A stretch of 64,000 nucleotides of DNA from Cryptomeria japonica (Eukaryota > Streptophyta > Pinopsida > Cupressales > Cupressaceae), in NCBI RefSeq assembly GCF_030272615.1, contig NW_026729194.1:86378-150377 (forward strand), in the 5' to 3' direction. Position numbers and translations under genes: made by a program. The notes beneath the pieces are model-generated. The model was not told the origin of the DNA and did no database searches. It worked only from the letters and a program-made list of their open reading frames with translations. This document shows positions 10,276 to 21,958 of the stretch, in pieces. Every line of letters starts with the position of its first letter. Position 1 is the first letter of the stretch.

Positions 10276-11975
10276 CTTTAACTTTAGGTTCTAAATCATG
10301 TCTCTCTTTTTTCCTTTTATTTCCTTTTAGAGGTCTTCTTCTCAATTTTTATAGTCTTAATAAGGGTTCCAGGCAAACTCAATATTACCAATGGTAGGAT
10401 AAATGCAAATCTTATCCTTGTTTAACCAAATGCCTCAAAAACTCTCTGCAAAACAACATCCTCAAATAGTTTATCCATTCTTTTATCATGTCCTTTCTGA
10501 ATTTTCTCTTCCCCTATCCTTTCTTCAATTTCTTCCACTATACCAAAACTAAACTTCCTCTTCATAAATGTCATAACGAAGCTCAAAATCCATATTATTT
10601 TGGGTTCTACTGCTAGAATATAAAAGTTGTCCCTACTTACTAGAAACGTGACTGCGTCTTTGTATTTCCAAACCACAAATGGAGGAAATCTTTGTACCTT
10701 TTGCATTGTGTCATATTTTTTTAACATGCTAGAGAATATGCTATTGTATGCCTTGTTATCTATTTTGAACTCTATAATGTTTTCTTTGATTTGTAATTCA
10801 ATAGGAGATGAACTTCCCTAAACACAATTATCTTTTTCCTAAAGTTCATTCATAAACATGAAATTTAAAAAAATAATCAAGGAGCCATATTTGAATTCAT
10901 ATTTACTCACCTTGGTCCTTTTAAGATTAACTAGTAGCTACTACCTCATCATCTCACTCAAGTAAAAATTCTCTTCAACAACTACAATTTGATGTTCAAT
11001 ATGAATTTCAATTGTGTTCCTTTAATACATACTTACTCACCTTAGTCCATTTAAGATTATCTAGTATAAACAAGGACATGGATACCCGATGGAGATAGGA
11101 AACCACCCGACCATGTGGAACCTGAAGTCCCACCCCCCATGCTAGGAGATAGACATATGGCCCTCAAAAAAATAGGGAGCCAAAGGAGGGAAACTACCTA
11201 TACCCATGGGTTAACATACAAGGGAACTCAAGGATACAATTTACACAAGGGCCATTTTAGGGACTTACTAGCAAACTCACAAGGGTAGAACACTATACTT
11301 GCCTAATGGTTCTATACAAGTGACATAGGTGTAAGACATCAAAATGCATCAAAATATGATTCATAATAGTCCATATATACCCATGAATAGTAACAACATC
11401 ACATATATAAGTAATCCAATCCAAGTCCATTTTTAGGTACACATTCCATCTTGAATCCATCCAAAAAACAACTCAAAGCATCAAGAGGTCATAAAATACC
11501 TCACAAGACATCAATAACATTTATCACATAAATAAAATAGGTCCATATACATTCTTTAAACAACATCATAAACTAAAAATTCAAGTAATCACCTCCTAAC
11601 CTCATAAAACTCATCACAATTTTATGAAACTGGAGGGAAACAATAATAAAACCATATAGGACCAAATTATACTCGAAAAACCCTCCGTAAACAATAATTA
11701 TAGATGCAAAAGGGAAACGATCTCATTTAATGAGTTTTCCAAACATATCTCCAAAACCAACCGTTAAAAATATCAAAATGGAGGAAGGCAAAAGGAACAT
11801 CCATAAGCCAATCAAAGAAAAACAATGTCATCATTTAAAAAAAAAATGAATACACAAAAAATGACATGAAAATACCTCAAAAATATTCCATTCCAATATC
11901 ATTTGAATGAAAGGATAAAAAGTTCAAAAAAAACCCATCTCAAATGAGGAGAAATGAAGGAAAGACACTTGCCCT
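10276..11975 (-). repeat. Older repeated segment right of the element, copy C
   Basis: Matches 24835-26560 (A), 36554-38270 (B) and 54562-56280 (D). From about 10850 down to 10422 the minus strand has a broken protein frame present in all four copies, with the words YDTMQKVQRFP, VVWKYKDA, FLVSRDNFYILAVEPK, FGIVEEIEER and GHDKRMDKLF (see block D for a fuller description). Beyond it is noncoding DNA with two copies of a 28-bp word (10904 and 11034). Homology to B and D ends near 11975; A continues differently. Confidence 0.8.
10904..11061 (+). repeat. Pair of 28-bp direct repeats 130 bp apart
   Basis: The word tactcaccttggtcctttta plus agatta occurs at 10904-10931 and, with two changes, at 11034-11061. 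The same pair at about the same spacing occurs in the other three paralogous copies (about 25465/25596, 37183/37313, 55187/55317). Its role is unknown. Confidence 0.8.
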
Positions 11976-12686
11976 TCCAATTTATTGACCTAGAAATTTT
12001 TTAAGCTAAAGCAAGAGACACAAAGCATCAAGTTCTTGCCATTGGCGCGGTGAGTTTAGACTAGATAAAATTAGAGATAAAGATAAATAGGAAGAAGGAA
12101 AGAAATATATAATCACCATTACAATAAATACTATCAAAATATTGAATTGTTTTTAAGATAATATATAATTGCTTTATTTTTAAAATTTGATTTAAATTTA
12201 ATAATTTTTTTGGGAAAAACAACTATATGTATTTTTGTAAACTATTTATACAATAAACTTCACACAATATAATGCATTAAACAATGAATATTACATGATT
12301 AATTCTAAAGGCTCCCTTATGTTCAATCATAGAACCATTTTTAAAGCCTAAAGCAAAAACAGAAACATGATAATTACCTATTAATAAAGGCTTTTATGTT
12401 TTACCTTCAATTTGACAACCTTTAGATATCAAAATGTTAATATTTAATAAAAGCATAACTTCAAAATAAGTAAAGAACAAAAAAAAATTAAACTATAACT
12501 TTTAGATAAATTTATAAATAAATTTTTTTAAATTATATAATTAACCAAACATATTTAAAATTAAAAAAAATTAAAAATAAATCTGTTATTGCATAATTAG
12601 AATTTATCAACAAGCATCTTAAAAAGTAAAATGAAGAAAATAAAAGAATTTAAAATTAAATAATATTATATTTTAATCACACATAT

Positions 12687-12711
12687 TTATATATATATAT
12701 ATATATATATT
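12687..12711. repeat. (AT)n microsatellite
   Basis: About 12 AT dinucleotides in a row inside an AT-rich region; a possible polymorphic marker. Confidence 0.85.
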
Positions 12712-13300
12712 AAGCATTCTAAAATTCGTTTTAAAAAAATTGATTAAATTAATAACCTACTTTCCCTTTAGATTTATAATTGGCAGTATGTGTGTTTAAT
12801 AAATTTAATACTTGCTCTTACATTTAAAAGTAGTTGATCATAATGATTTGTTATGTATAAGCCATGGAATCCGAAGTGTCAGTTGTATCTTAATATAGGA
12901 CGCATATATTCTAGTTCCAAAATACCAGTATGGATTGACTAACATGCGTGTTACTCGCATGCTTTACATCCTCGATTTTGTAATTAACAACTGCAATTGA
13001 CTAACCTGTCCCAAACACGTTGTACGAAAGGTCCGTTTTGGAGCCAGAATAGACGCAGCCCTTAATATATATGTACGATGAAATCCACTATTACCAATAC
13101 AGTATTAAATCTCTAGTGCAAACAACCATTGGGTTTGATTTTTTTTGTACGAATGGTTATTGTATTTAAATTGAATCAAATACATAAAGTTGTAAAAAAA
13201 TAAATTTATAATTGATTTAGTACATTGGTCATATCAATATCATTAATGAAGAGATAAATATGTTATTTTATGGAAAAATAAATAAAAATTCTACCGACTA

Positions 13301-13381
13301 TTTTTTGTCTGAGCCAATAGAAATAAAAAAAATGATATTTTAAAAATGATATTTTTTGTCTGAGCCAATAGAAATAAAATA
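13301..13381 (+). repeat. 47-bp tandem duplication in the 5' region of the oxidoreductase gene
   Basis: The word tttgtctgagccaatagaaa occurs twice at a spacing of 47 bp, with matching a/t-rich sequence on both sides. It lies about 280-360 bp upstream of the start codon. ccaat is part of each copy. Confidence 0.8.
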
Positions 13382-13593
13382 AATCTTTCTTTGAAATTAT
13401 TGGCATGCAATACACAAAAGTAGTCTTAGGTTGAAATTAATGGCATACCAGCCAAATGGAATGTCCAGGGTTGGTGACCGACTCAAGGAGTCTTACGTTA
13501 AAAGTAGTTTCATGGTATCTAATTAAAAAATTCAAGTGTCCGTGATCATTTATAATTTGAGTTAATTGAAATTACGATTAAGAGAAGTGAAAC

Positions 13594-13600
13594 TATTTAA
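13594..13600 (+). promoter_or_regulatory. Possible TATA box of the oxidoreductase gene
   Basis: TATTTAA in the context aactatttaagagg, 60 bp before the ATG at 13660. If used, transcription would start about 25-30 bp downstream and the 5' UTR would be only about 30 bp. The assignment rests on position and consensus only; another TATA-like word lies farther upstream near 13065. Confidence 0.4.
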
Positions 13601-13659
13601 GAGGAATCAGATCGATTTCAATTTCAAGTCTATACGAGGGGTTAGATCAACTAGTGAGT

Positions 13660-15821
13660 ATGGAGATTCTCTTCTGTCTCATTTCATGCCTGCTGCTTTT
13701 CACAAATCATAATGACCTCCACTGTTCAGCGGTGGCAACGCAGAAATTGGGTGAGTGCATTCTTTCAGTATTTCATTTCAAATTTCAATGTTTTATATGA
13801 AGGATGCGTATAAAAATTACAATGCTTTTTAAGTTTGGTATGTAATATAGTAATGTGAGTTGTTTTGTGTTTGGCGTTTGCAGAATACCCATATCCTTTT
13901 ATGACATTTGACGCTGAAAAGGCAGCTGCAAGAACATATGATTACATTGTGATTGGAGGAGGCACAGCAGGGTGTCCTCTCGCTGCAACTCTGTCACAGC
14001 ACTATTCTGTTCTTTTAGTGGAAAGAGGAGATTCCCCTTATGGAAATCCTGACACTGCAGACAATAAAGGCGTATTCAAGGCTTCGGAGGATCCCAACGA
14101 GTTGCCTTATGTCATGCAAGGATTTGTCTCAGAGGAGGGAGTGCGGTCGGTAAGGGGAAGAGTCCTGGGAGGTGGATCAGCCATTAACGCTGGTTTCTAC
14201 AGCAGGGCAAGTTCAGAATTCATTCGAGAGATGGAGTGGGATGAGAAACTTGTGAATGAGTCGTACGAATGGGTGGAGAAGTTGATGGCCTTCAAACCAG
14301 ACAAGATTTTCCGTTGGAATTCTGCTGTGAAGGATGCACTTTTGGAATCTGGAGTGCTTCCTTACAATGGGTATACTCTGGATCATTTGGAGGGAACCAA
14401 GTTCAGTGCTTCGACCTTTGACAACGAGGGAAGGAGACACACAGCTGCAGATCTTCTGCAATATGCAAATCCAGATAACATTGTGGTTCTTCTGAATGCT
14501 ACAGCCACCAGAGTCCTCTTTGACTCGTCGTCAGGTACGCTTGCACTTTCACTTTTGTGCTTTCCTTTTTTCAGTATTGGCGTGAGCCCCTCTTTCCCTA
14601 AATATTAATCAAATCAGTTTAATGGTTTTAGATATACCTATATTTTGAAAAGAATAATAATTTTATATTGTTAAAAATGTATTAATTAGAATAATAATTC
14701 TCTTCACATATAGTTTTAACAATATAATTATATTGTTTGTATTTTTCTTATTTTTTCATTTTTTTTATTTATTCAACTTTACCATTTTCTAAAATTAAAT
14801 TAAATCTATGCTATTATGACAATATTTTAAGTTACATTAGAATATTAATATTGTCTATAAAACAATGTTGCAGGAATATTGAAGGCTAATGGTGTTGAGT
14901 TGATGACTAGCGTTGATAATCTCTTATATCAAGTATTTATCAACTATTTGTCAAAATGGAATGAAGTAATTTTATCAGCGGGAAGTATAGGTAGCCCTCA
15001 ACTTCTTTTATTAAGTGGAATTGGCCCATTAGAACAACTTGATGAATTGAACATTACTGTATTGTTAGATCTAAACTCGGTAGGGAAAATGATTCAAGAT
15101 CCCCCATGTACAAGAATCATTTTGAAATCCGCTAAGGCACTTGAATTTGAAACACCACAAGTAGTGGGTATAATAGACAATTCCCATGTCTACATTTGGG
15201 GTGGTAGCTATTTTCAGCAAAAAAACTCTATAGATGATCAATATATAGGAGCTATCTTCAGCAAGGTGGCATTTCCCTTATCAAGGGGTGAGCTTCGACT
15301 TAGTAGCAAAAATGCCAAAGATAATCCATTTGTAAGATATAATTACTTTTCTTATCCATTTGATGTACAAGAATGTATTCTTGCTATGAAGGTATTGTCA
15401 AATATTACCATGACAACTTCAATCCAAGAATTTGCATTTAATACTGGAATTCAATTCATAGGGTCTAAATTGCCGCAAAATATACTGGATAATGATGCCT
15501 TGGAAATTTTTTGCAAAGATACCGTAGGAACACTTTGGCATTACCATGGAGGGTGTGAAGTTAATCATGTGATTGACAGAACATTTCAAGTGAAAGGTGT
15601 TGATGGTCTAAGGGTTGTGGATAATTCCATTTTCAAGGATAGCCCTGGGACAAATCCACAAGCCACTATCATGATGCTTGGAAGGTATTGTTTGTCCTTT
15701 TATATTATATTATATAAAAATAATTTAAATTATAATATTATTAACATTTTTTTAATTGCATATGTGTAGGTATGCAGGAATTCGTATCCTTCAAGAGCGG
15801 ATGAACATTTGTGAATATTAG
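13660..15821 (+). CDS. HOTHEAD-like GMC oxidoreductase, four exons, 534 aa
   Basis: Exons 13660-13750, 13884-14534, 14874-15684 and 15770-15821 join to 1605 bp, in frame. All three introns (133, 339, 85 bp) are GT-AG. Exon 1 encodes a hydrophobic signal peptide (MEILFCLISCLLLF), so the protein is probably secreted. The FAD site is GGGTAGC at residues 55-61 with VERG ending the second strand near 76-79. GMC signature 1 is GRVLGGGSAINAG (122-134) and signature 2 is GSIGSPQLL (284-292). WHYHGGC (469-475) and GTNPQAT (506-512) supply the expected active-site His and Asn. The family includes HOTHEAD and mandelonitrile-lyase-like proteins; the substrate is unknown. It is somewhat short (relatives are about 550-600 aa). 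Odd points: VGKMIQDPP replaces the usual Gly- and Asn-containing motif, and residues 258-275 look atypical. It may be diverged or not fully functional. Confidence 0.85.
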
Positions 15822-16161
15822 ACCATTTTCAAATATTTTTATAATAAGATGTCACAAACTTATGTTGTTTATTCGCTATTGACATCAAATAGAATGATTT
15901 AATTTCTAATAATTTACTTTTCATATAATGTTTATATTCAATTGTGGTTTAATATATATTAATTTACAAAATTACAAAGCAAAGAAAAAATGAGGGAAAA
16001 CTTTGATGATAATATTTATGCAAAGATATAGATATAATTACTTCAAAGAAATAGGATTTAAAAAAATACTATTTTCTTCTCTAAATTTTTTTGAAATGAA
16101 TTATTAGACTACTATATTTTATTAAAAATGATAGAATAAAACATTCACATTTACTATAAGT
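15822..16161 (+). other. 3' flank of the oxidoreductase gene
   Basis: AT-rich 340 bp between the stop codon and a copia-type LTR. It must hold the 3' UTR unless transcription ends in the LTR. A poly(A)-signal-like ataataaga lies near 15840. The same flank follows the pseudogene at 28414-28755, with similar sequence. Confidence 0.5.
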
Positions 16162-17021
16162 TGTTGAACACTATCGGATGTTGAGAGGGGGGAGATCAAC
16201 TTACACTTAAAACTTGATCAGATTTAGCATTCATTATTTCTACCATATCCATGAATGTAAATAATTGAAATCACAAAGACAAACATATATAACACCAAGA
16301 CTTTTACTTGAAAAACACAAAGAGGAAAAAACCATGGTGAGAATCATACTCACAATATATCTTTGAGATTAATTACAATGTTTTCGCTAACTACAAAGCA
16401 ACTCATTGCCCCTGAGATCAAATTTTCAGGGTAAGATAGTAAGCTCATTCAAATACAATGAGATCAAAAGATTCAACTAGAAGAGTACTGCATTAAAATG
16501 CGGATTATAGTTTAATACTCATCTGAAACAACCTTTACCACTACTATGCAGCACATCAGGAATGTATTTCTGAACCCTTCTCTACATTAGGAATGCAACA
16601 TATTCCTCCATGCCACTTCTCAAGACTACCCAAATATGAATGTAGGTAAGAACATCTTCAACATTCGATCACCTAGTCTTCTAAGAGCATGACATATAAT
16701 AAGGATGTACATCCAAAAATACTATTATATAAATCAAATAATCATCTAAGGTATATCCACCATGTACTAGACTAAAGAGTATGACATATTGTTCAATGAA
16801 ATAGTCACACATAGTTGAAACACTATACCAGTATATACACTCATCAATCAAAGTTGTAGGAGCATCATTATATACTACTTTAAATGTTTATATATGCTTA
16901 TCAACATTATAGATATAGCCGCACAGCATCTGTATAACCATATATCACTACACCATGTAGAAAATATCATTCAAACCACAAGTTTGACATCAATGATGAC
17001 ATGAAATCCATATTTAACACA
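16162..17021 (-). mobile_element. Copia-type LTR in minus orientation, block A (860 bp)
   Basis: On the plus strand it runs from TGTTGAACACTATCGG to TTTAACACA. On the minus strand it is preceded by a purine-rich tract (AAAGGGGGATAT, 17022-17034), as a 3' LTR should be. Inside is the leader-like word aaaaaaccatggtgagaa, shared in form with the copia LTR at 47743. Block B has the same LTR at 28756-29634 and block D the inner part at 51975-52445. Its 5' partner was not found, so it may be the 3' end of a degraded element. Confidence 0.65.
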
Positions 17022-19126
17022 ATATCCCCCTTTGACATTGATAGAAAACCTTGAGCCAACATTTATCTCTCCTCTTTTGACACCAAGGACAAAGGGCACA
17101 TGAAAAATATATAACGTTGTGTTGTCTATATAACTCACCCTATTTATAGGATGTCTTCAACAGTAGAATACCTAAAATAAAATTTCACCCATACTATTAC
17201 ATAAATACACAATCAAAAAAATATATTACTGAAAGTTCATCTAAACATCTTGCATGGTAGGGATTATCATATCTTTATGAATAACCTTCAATTGTGCCCA
17301 AGCAAAGCTACAATCAACTCCCACATTATCAAAACTGTGAGCTAGCTCCCCATCTTCAAAATGAGTTGTTGTGCAACTTTACAACTTCCAAACTTAGATA
17401 CTGATAGAGTCTTTCAAAATTTTCACCATTCCTATGACATGCATATCAACAATATTCCTTTATCTGAAAAAAGTATTTATTTACATTCTCTTACTGATCT
17501 ACCAATTGATTTACATTTGTATACTAATTTTCTACTTTTCTAGCATTTTCATTTTCATATTTTTTAAGATCAATAGACTTAAATATCTCTAGAATACGAG
17601 TCTCAAGAGTTTTTATATCCTTTTGAATTTTACTTGTGGATTCAAGCTGGGCGTGAAAAAACTTGTATACTTGTCTCACACTATCTACGCTCTACTCAAA
17701 TGCTACAATATCGTCCTTTAGATGGTTGTGTGTCTTTGCACACACTTATTCACTCCGTCTTCTATCAACCTCTTCTCTAAGTCACTTGAGGTAGTTGCTT
17801 CAAGAATGAAATCGTATCATTACAAAACCTCTAATAGAGTTCACAATTTCTCTTCACCAATTAAGGATTCATCTAATTTAGAATAAAAAACATTCTCTTA
17901 GAGAAACTTCAACATATCCTCAATTAGTTCAATTAAATACTTGTTTATAGCTATATGATGAAAGACATCACCAAAGTGAAACATTTAGAGAGATGATAAT
18001 TTGTTCAAATATAATTTTCCTTCTGTTACTAGTACTTATAATGCCTCTAGTGTATCTATCAATTGAAATTTCATCTAGAATTAAAGAAATAGGGGAATAT
18101 TGGAAGCTTCACCTATAGACACTCTTCTTATTGTCTTTTCTTTCTCCTTCAAGATCATTTCTTCTTTCTTCTTTTCTATTGCGTGGTCTATTCTTCTGTC
18201 TATCTTCTCATTTTCATCTATTTGTTAATGCTTCTCCCTTTTTTTTTATACATCTTTCTTTTTCTTCGTTTCTTCCTTAGGAAATTTCATTGCGCTTTGA
18301 CCAAATTCTTATCAAAATTCACTTGAATATCTAGAATAGTTTCCAGACCACCTACATCAATCTTGTGTTCCTCTATTCCCTTCTTAGGGACAAACATACT
18401 GCGACTTGTTTCTCCACTACAAATTCTTGTGTTTTTATCCTCCTTTGGAGAATACAAAATCTTCACCACTTCTTCTACATCCTCAACTACTATATCATTT
18501 GGTTGTTTCACTATTATCTTTAGGTCTTCAATATATCCACCCATAATTTGATTTACCATTTATTTATTTTTGAACCTTGCACTAAGAATTTATGGAATTT
18601 TACTTCTTGCTTCTAGAATAAGTAGGAGCAAAAATTATCAATAGCACTTGCCCTTATGTTATTCTCCTTTTTTACTACATTCTTTCTCTTTTCTATGAAG
18701 ATTTATATCAAACTTTTGGGTAGTATCTCTTTAATATCACTAATTTTTGTAAAAATAATCAAGTACCTAATCACAACCTTTTCTATAGTTTCTTTATTCA
18801 CTAGATGAGACTCATCATACATATTTACTATAAACCACAATTATTTATGCATTCATATTCCACTTAGAAGGCTATCCAAATCAAGTGGGTAATAATTTGG
18901 ACCACCTTTGGGTTTTCCTTCCCTCTTAGTTAGCTTTTGTACTTTCATTTTTATTTCTTTATTCATTCCTATAGGAGTCTCTCCTAGAGAAACCATAGAT
19001 CTTTTCTTGTTAGCCAAAGGAATTGCATGCTCTTCTTCTTCTTCAATCACCATTTGCTTTGTCTTTATTCTAATCATAATTTTATCTTTCTATGCATCAT
19101 CTTTTGAGATTCACTCAAATTCTTTA
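17022..19126 (-). pseudogene. Unidentified minus-strand coding remnant, block A, distal part
   Basis: Present in A, B (29635-31693) and D (52446-54561). The minus strand shows disconnected frames with the same word order in each copy: ANKKRSMVSLGETPIGMNKE, then GPNYYPLDLDSLLSGI (18853-19077), then MGGYIEDLKIIVKQPND and GETSRSMFVPKKGIEEHKID (18287-18559), and Glu/Lys-rich stretches. I do not recognise the family. Its association with LTRs suggests a retrotransposon gag-like or accessory protein, but that is inference. In A the frame is interrupted by stops and by the gypsy insertion at 19127. Confidence 0.5.
19122..19126 (+). repeat. Target-site duplication CTTTA, left copy, element A
   Basis: CTTTA directly precedes the LTR at 19127 and is repeated at 23881-23885 directly after the other LTR. 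Five bases is the usual TSD length for gypsy elements. Confidence 0.85.
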
Positions 19127-19722
19127 TGGTGCAATCATAACTGGTAAAAGCACTCAATAGAGTCAACTGACTTATGTAGCAATAGAGCCACAATAATCCA
19201 GCCAAGACTCTAAGAATCAAGTGAATCACAACATGTGAATCTCAATCCTTATTCTAGGTTCTACTTTCTCTGCCCCCTACAAATGATACATAACATCATA
19301 TTTATAGCCACCGGAACACATCCGGGTTGGCCTCATACGATTACATTCACCAATACAGGAAAATGAAACATGTAAGTAGGTCGGCCCTAAGTATTAGGTA
19401 AATCTCTTTGGAAAATAACAACCAAGTGATGTGGTTCAGCAAGAAGGTCAGCCACATGCCAAAGAACATCGGACAAGACCCAAGATGGATCCACATGCTA
19501 ACAATCACCTCGCTAATGAAGGAAAGCCAACTGATAAGCACAAGAACTGTCTTAGAACCCATAAATAGTCAATCAATATCTGACTAGAAAAGAACCCAAA
19601 TGAACTCAAAATATATAATCAAGAACATGAAACCATATGGAAACCAAAAATAAGATCCACCACGAAGAACAAGCAACTACTGGTACCAACTTGTAAGAAC
19701 ATAGAAAATAGCACAAATAACT

Positions 19723-20887
19723 TGTGATGTTGGGAAAATGATGAATAATGGAGATCTAGAGGAAAGCTTTTCTTCCATCTAAGGAGAGGCAAAATTTTCA
19801 CTTCAGATTTCTCTTCAAACACATTTTCTGGATTACATTGGAAGAGGTAGGAAAATACACAAGATTCAACCTCTATAGAAAGAGATACAATTCTGAGTGA
19901 TGGTAAGGGAATCCACTCTTCTGATATTGAGATTTGAATTCATTGAATTGTGTACTAATGATCAAGTGTAAAAGTGACAAAGATCTGATTATAACTCAAG
20001 ATAGAAGAATATAATGAGGTTGTGCACCTGGATCTGGCAATAATCTGTCGAAACAAACTCACCCTATGAATTTGGGAAAAATTTGCTTGGATCGTGGCGG
20101 GAATGTACATGGTCCTCTGAAAAATCTGCAAAATGGAAAGAGTTTTTTTGCTTCTACAAATGGAGCCCAAATATGAAAGTACAACTATGCACCTGCCACC
20201 TACACATAGAAAAGAGGGGGAAAGTTGTTGGGATTGAGGGGTTGCCTTCAAGTCAAACCCCAATTTTTGAATTAACCAAATGATGAAAGAAAGTACTTGC
20301 AAGTAAATATAAATGAAAGACTGTAATCTAAATCAACTCAAGGTAGGTTGTAGATAGAATGTAGATAGTTTTTCTTGTGTGGAATTTAATATTAGAATGA
20401 ATCTCCTCTTCAATGGTTGAATCCTTGACTTGAATGCAACACCTAGCCTTGAATGGAGAGTTGAGAATGCTCAATGCTGGAAAGGAATGCTTGAATGCAC
20501 GATCTCATGTATCTATGTTATGCTTCTTGATCTTATGTCAAATGGGAGGGGAGATGCAACTTAAATGCTTGTCAATTAGGGCTGATTGACCAGTTTTTCT
20601 TTGTAGACAGACATTAGGGGAGTCTTCCTGTTCAATGTGAAACCTCCAAATCAAATTTAAAAAGGGTCCTTCCCCAAAATGGAGTAGGGGATAGGGGTGT
20701 AACACCCCTATCCTAACCTTTTATGCAAGAGAGGATATAGTCTAGTCAGTGCGGAGGGGAAGCAAGATGTTGTTTTCAGGCATCAAGAAATTCTCCAGTT
20801 TGTGATCAGGCTTAGGGATTTGAATCACATGCATGAGGACCCTGTTATGGTTGACATTTGCTAGGGTCGTAATTTCCTGACACTACA
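19723..20887 (-). mobile_element. Nested solo LTR (1165 bp) with TSD TAACT, block A
   Basis: An insertion absent from the other LTR copies. It runs from TGTGATGTTGG to GACACTACA, giving TGT...ACA ends, and is flanked by the 5-bp direct repeat TAACT (19718-19722 and 20888-20892). No interior or second LTR is present, so it fits a solo LTR left by LTR-LTR recombination. Minus orientation is suggested because that strand starts TGTAGTGTCAGG and has the GC-rich self-complementary word ggggataggggtg...cacccctatcc (20690-20715) in the middle. The same insertion sits at the same site in block B (32439-33593). Confidence 0.85.
20690..20718 (+). other. Short inverted repeat inside the nested LTR
   Basis: ggataggggtg and cacccctatcc are reverse complements separated by about 3 bases, so transcripts of either strand could form a strong hairpin. 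Block B has a similar but less perfect pair near 33396-33423. Confidence 0.7.
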
Positions 20888-21217
20888 TAACTAAATACGA
20901 ATAAAACTAAAAGGAAATATTTTTGGTTGGTGCAAGATTGCTCATCGACCGATGATGCTCCTCCATCAGACAACCCATGTGAAAAAAGATGTTCCACGAG
21001 ATGCAACTCATGACCATATAAAAATATTTGGAATGAACATCCGATGCTAATTTATGATCCAAATATGTTTTTTATCTGTGAACCTCTTCTCTAACTCTTT
21101 CAGTGCCTCAACCAGCTTCTCTAACCTCTGATTCCATTGGTTTATGTTTCTTTTCTTCAGATCTCCACGTTGGGTTAGCTTTTGCAACTCTGATTTGGTT
21201 CTACCATAATACTTTAT

Positions 21218-21958
21218 CTAGTTTGTCATCGTCAACTCTTTGTCACTCGGGTCCATCTGTCTATTGGGTTCAAATGTCAAATGCTTCTGCAAACTTATGT
21301 CACCCTCTGATATAATTAATGCAACTGGTTCTACCAGATCTTTCTTTAAAATCTTCAGCATGACCTCTACAACCAGTTCTTTCAAACCTTTTGGTATACC
21401 CTCTCCTACCAGTTTCTCAGTACTGCAACTTTTCTCAGGACTAAGATTATTCACCTCCATCTCTTTCTCCTTAAAAGAAATCAATGTGAACTTATGGCCA
21501 TCATTTTCAAGAGTAACTAGGATTCTTCTACATTCATGAATAGCTCCTCTATCGTAATGCTAAGGCTTTCCGAACAAGACATGACAGACACTCATAGATA
21601 CAATATCACATTAAAATTCATCTCTAAAAGTCCTAATGTTTAAACTCACCAAACACTTCTCCTTTATCTCTATCTCTTGATCATCTTCTAGCCAACTCAC
21701 CTCATAAGGACAAGGATGCTTAAGCCTCTTCAATCCAAGCTTCACAACCATCTTCTAAGATACTAAATTATCAGTACTCCCACTATATACAATGACCTTG
21801 CAACACTTACCACCTAATTCGCATACAGTCCGGAAAAGACTCTTCCTCTGAGTAGATTCGATATCCTTTCTTCTGAACATAATAGATTCTCCTTGGTCTG
21901 GTGGAAAGTCAGATCCAGTACCACCTGGTTCCTCACTTGCCACAAAACTTATTGACAT
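21218..21958 (-). pseudogene. Gypsy protease remnant, copy A
   Basis: Minus-strand protease domain in several frames. The catalytic motif reads VIVYSGSTDNLVS, with Tyr where the catalytic Asp should be. MVVKLGL, PYEVSWLEDDQ, CLVSLNI and the HVLFGKP region follow. Downstream, 21218-21484 is a Lys/Glu-rich tail that continues toward the 3' LTR without RT motifs. Frame breaks (for example near 21560 and 21756) show it is dead. Confidence 0.65.

Larger units (their letters stand above)
11976..13593. other. Intergenic DNA upstream of the oxidoreductase gene
   Basis: No gene seen. It contains an (AT)n microsatellite (about 12687-12711) and a 47-bp tandem duplication (13301-13335 with 13347-13381, word tttgtctgagccaatagaaa). 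The part near 12980-13100 is less AT-rich and may hold promoter elements, but I cannot name any. Confidence 0.5.
19127..20968 (-). mobile_element. 3' LTR of element A, split by a nested LTR
   Basis: Outer ends TGGTGCAATC (19127) and CTCCATCA (20968) match the 5' LTR. LTR sequence proper is 19127-19722 and 20888-20968. Small ORFs inside are incidental. Confidence 0.85.

Noticed and set aside
10043-10345. 100-codon minus-strand ORF with hydrophobic stretches, with paralogs at 24581-24904 and 23461-23857
   Set aside because: These ORFs are in the gypsy LTR and differ in frame and length between copies; the membrane-like look comes from AT-rich codons.
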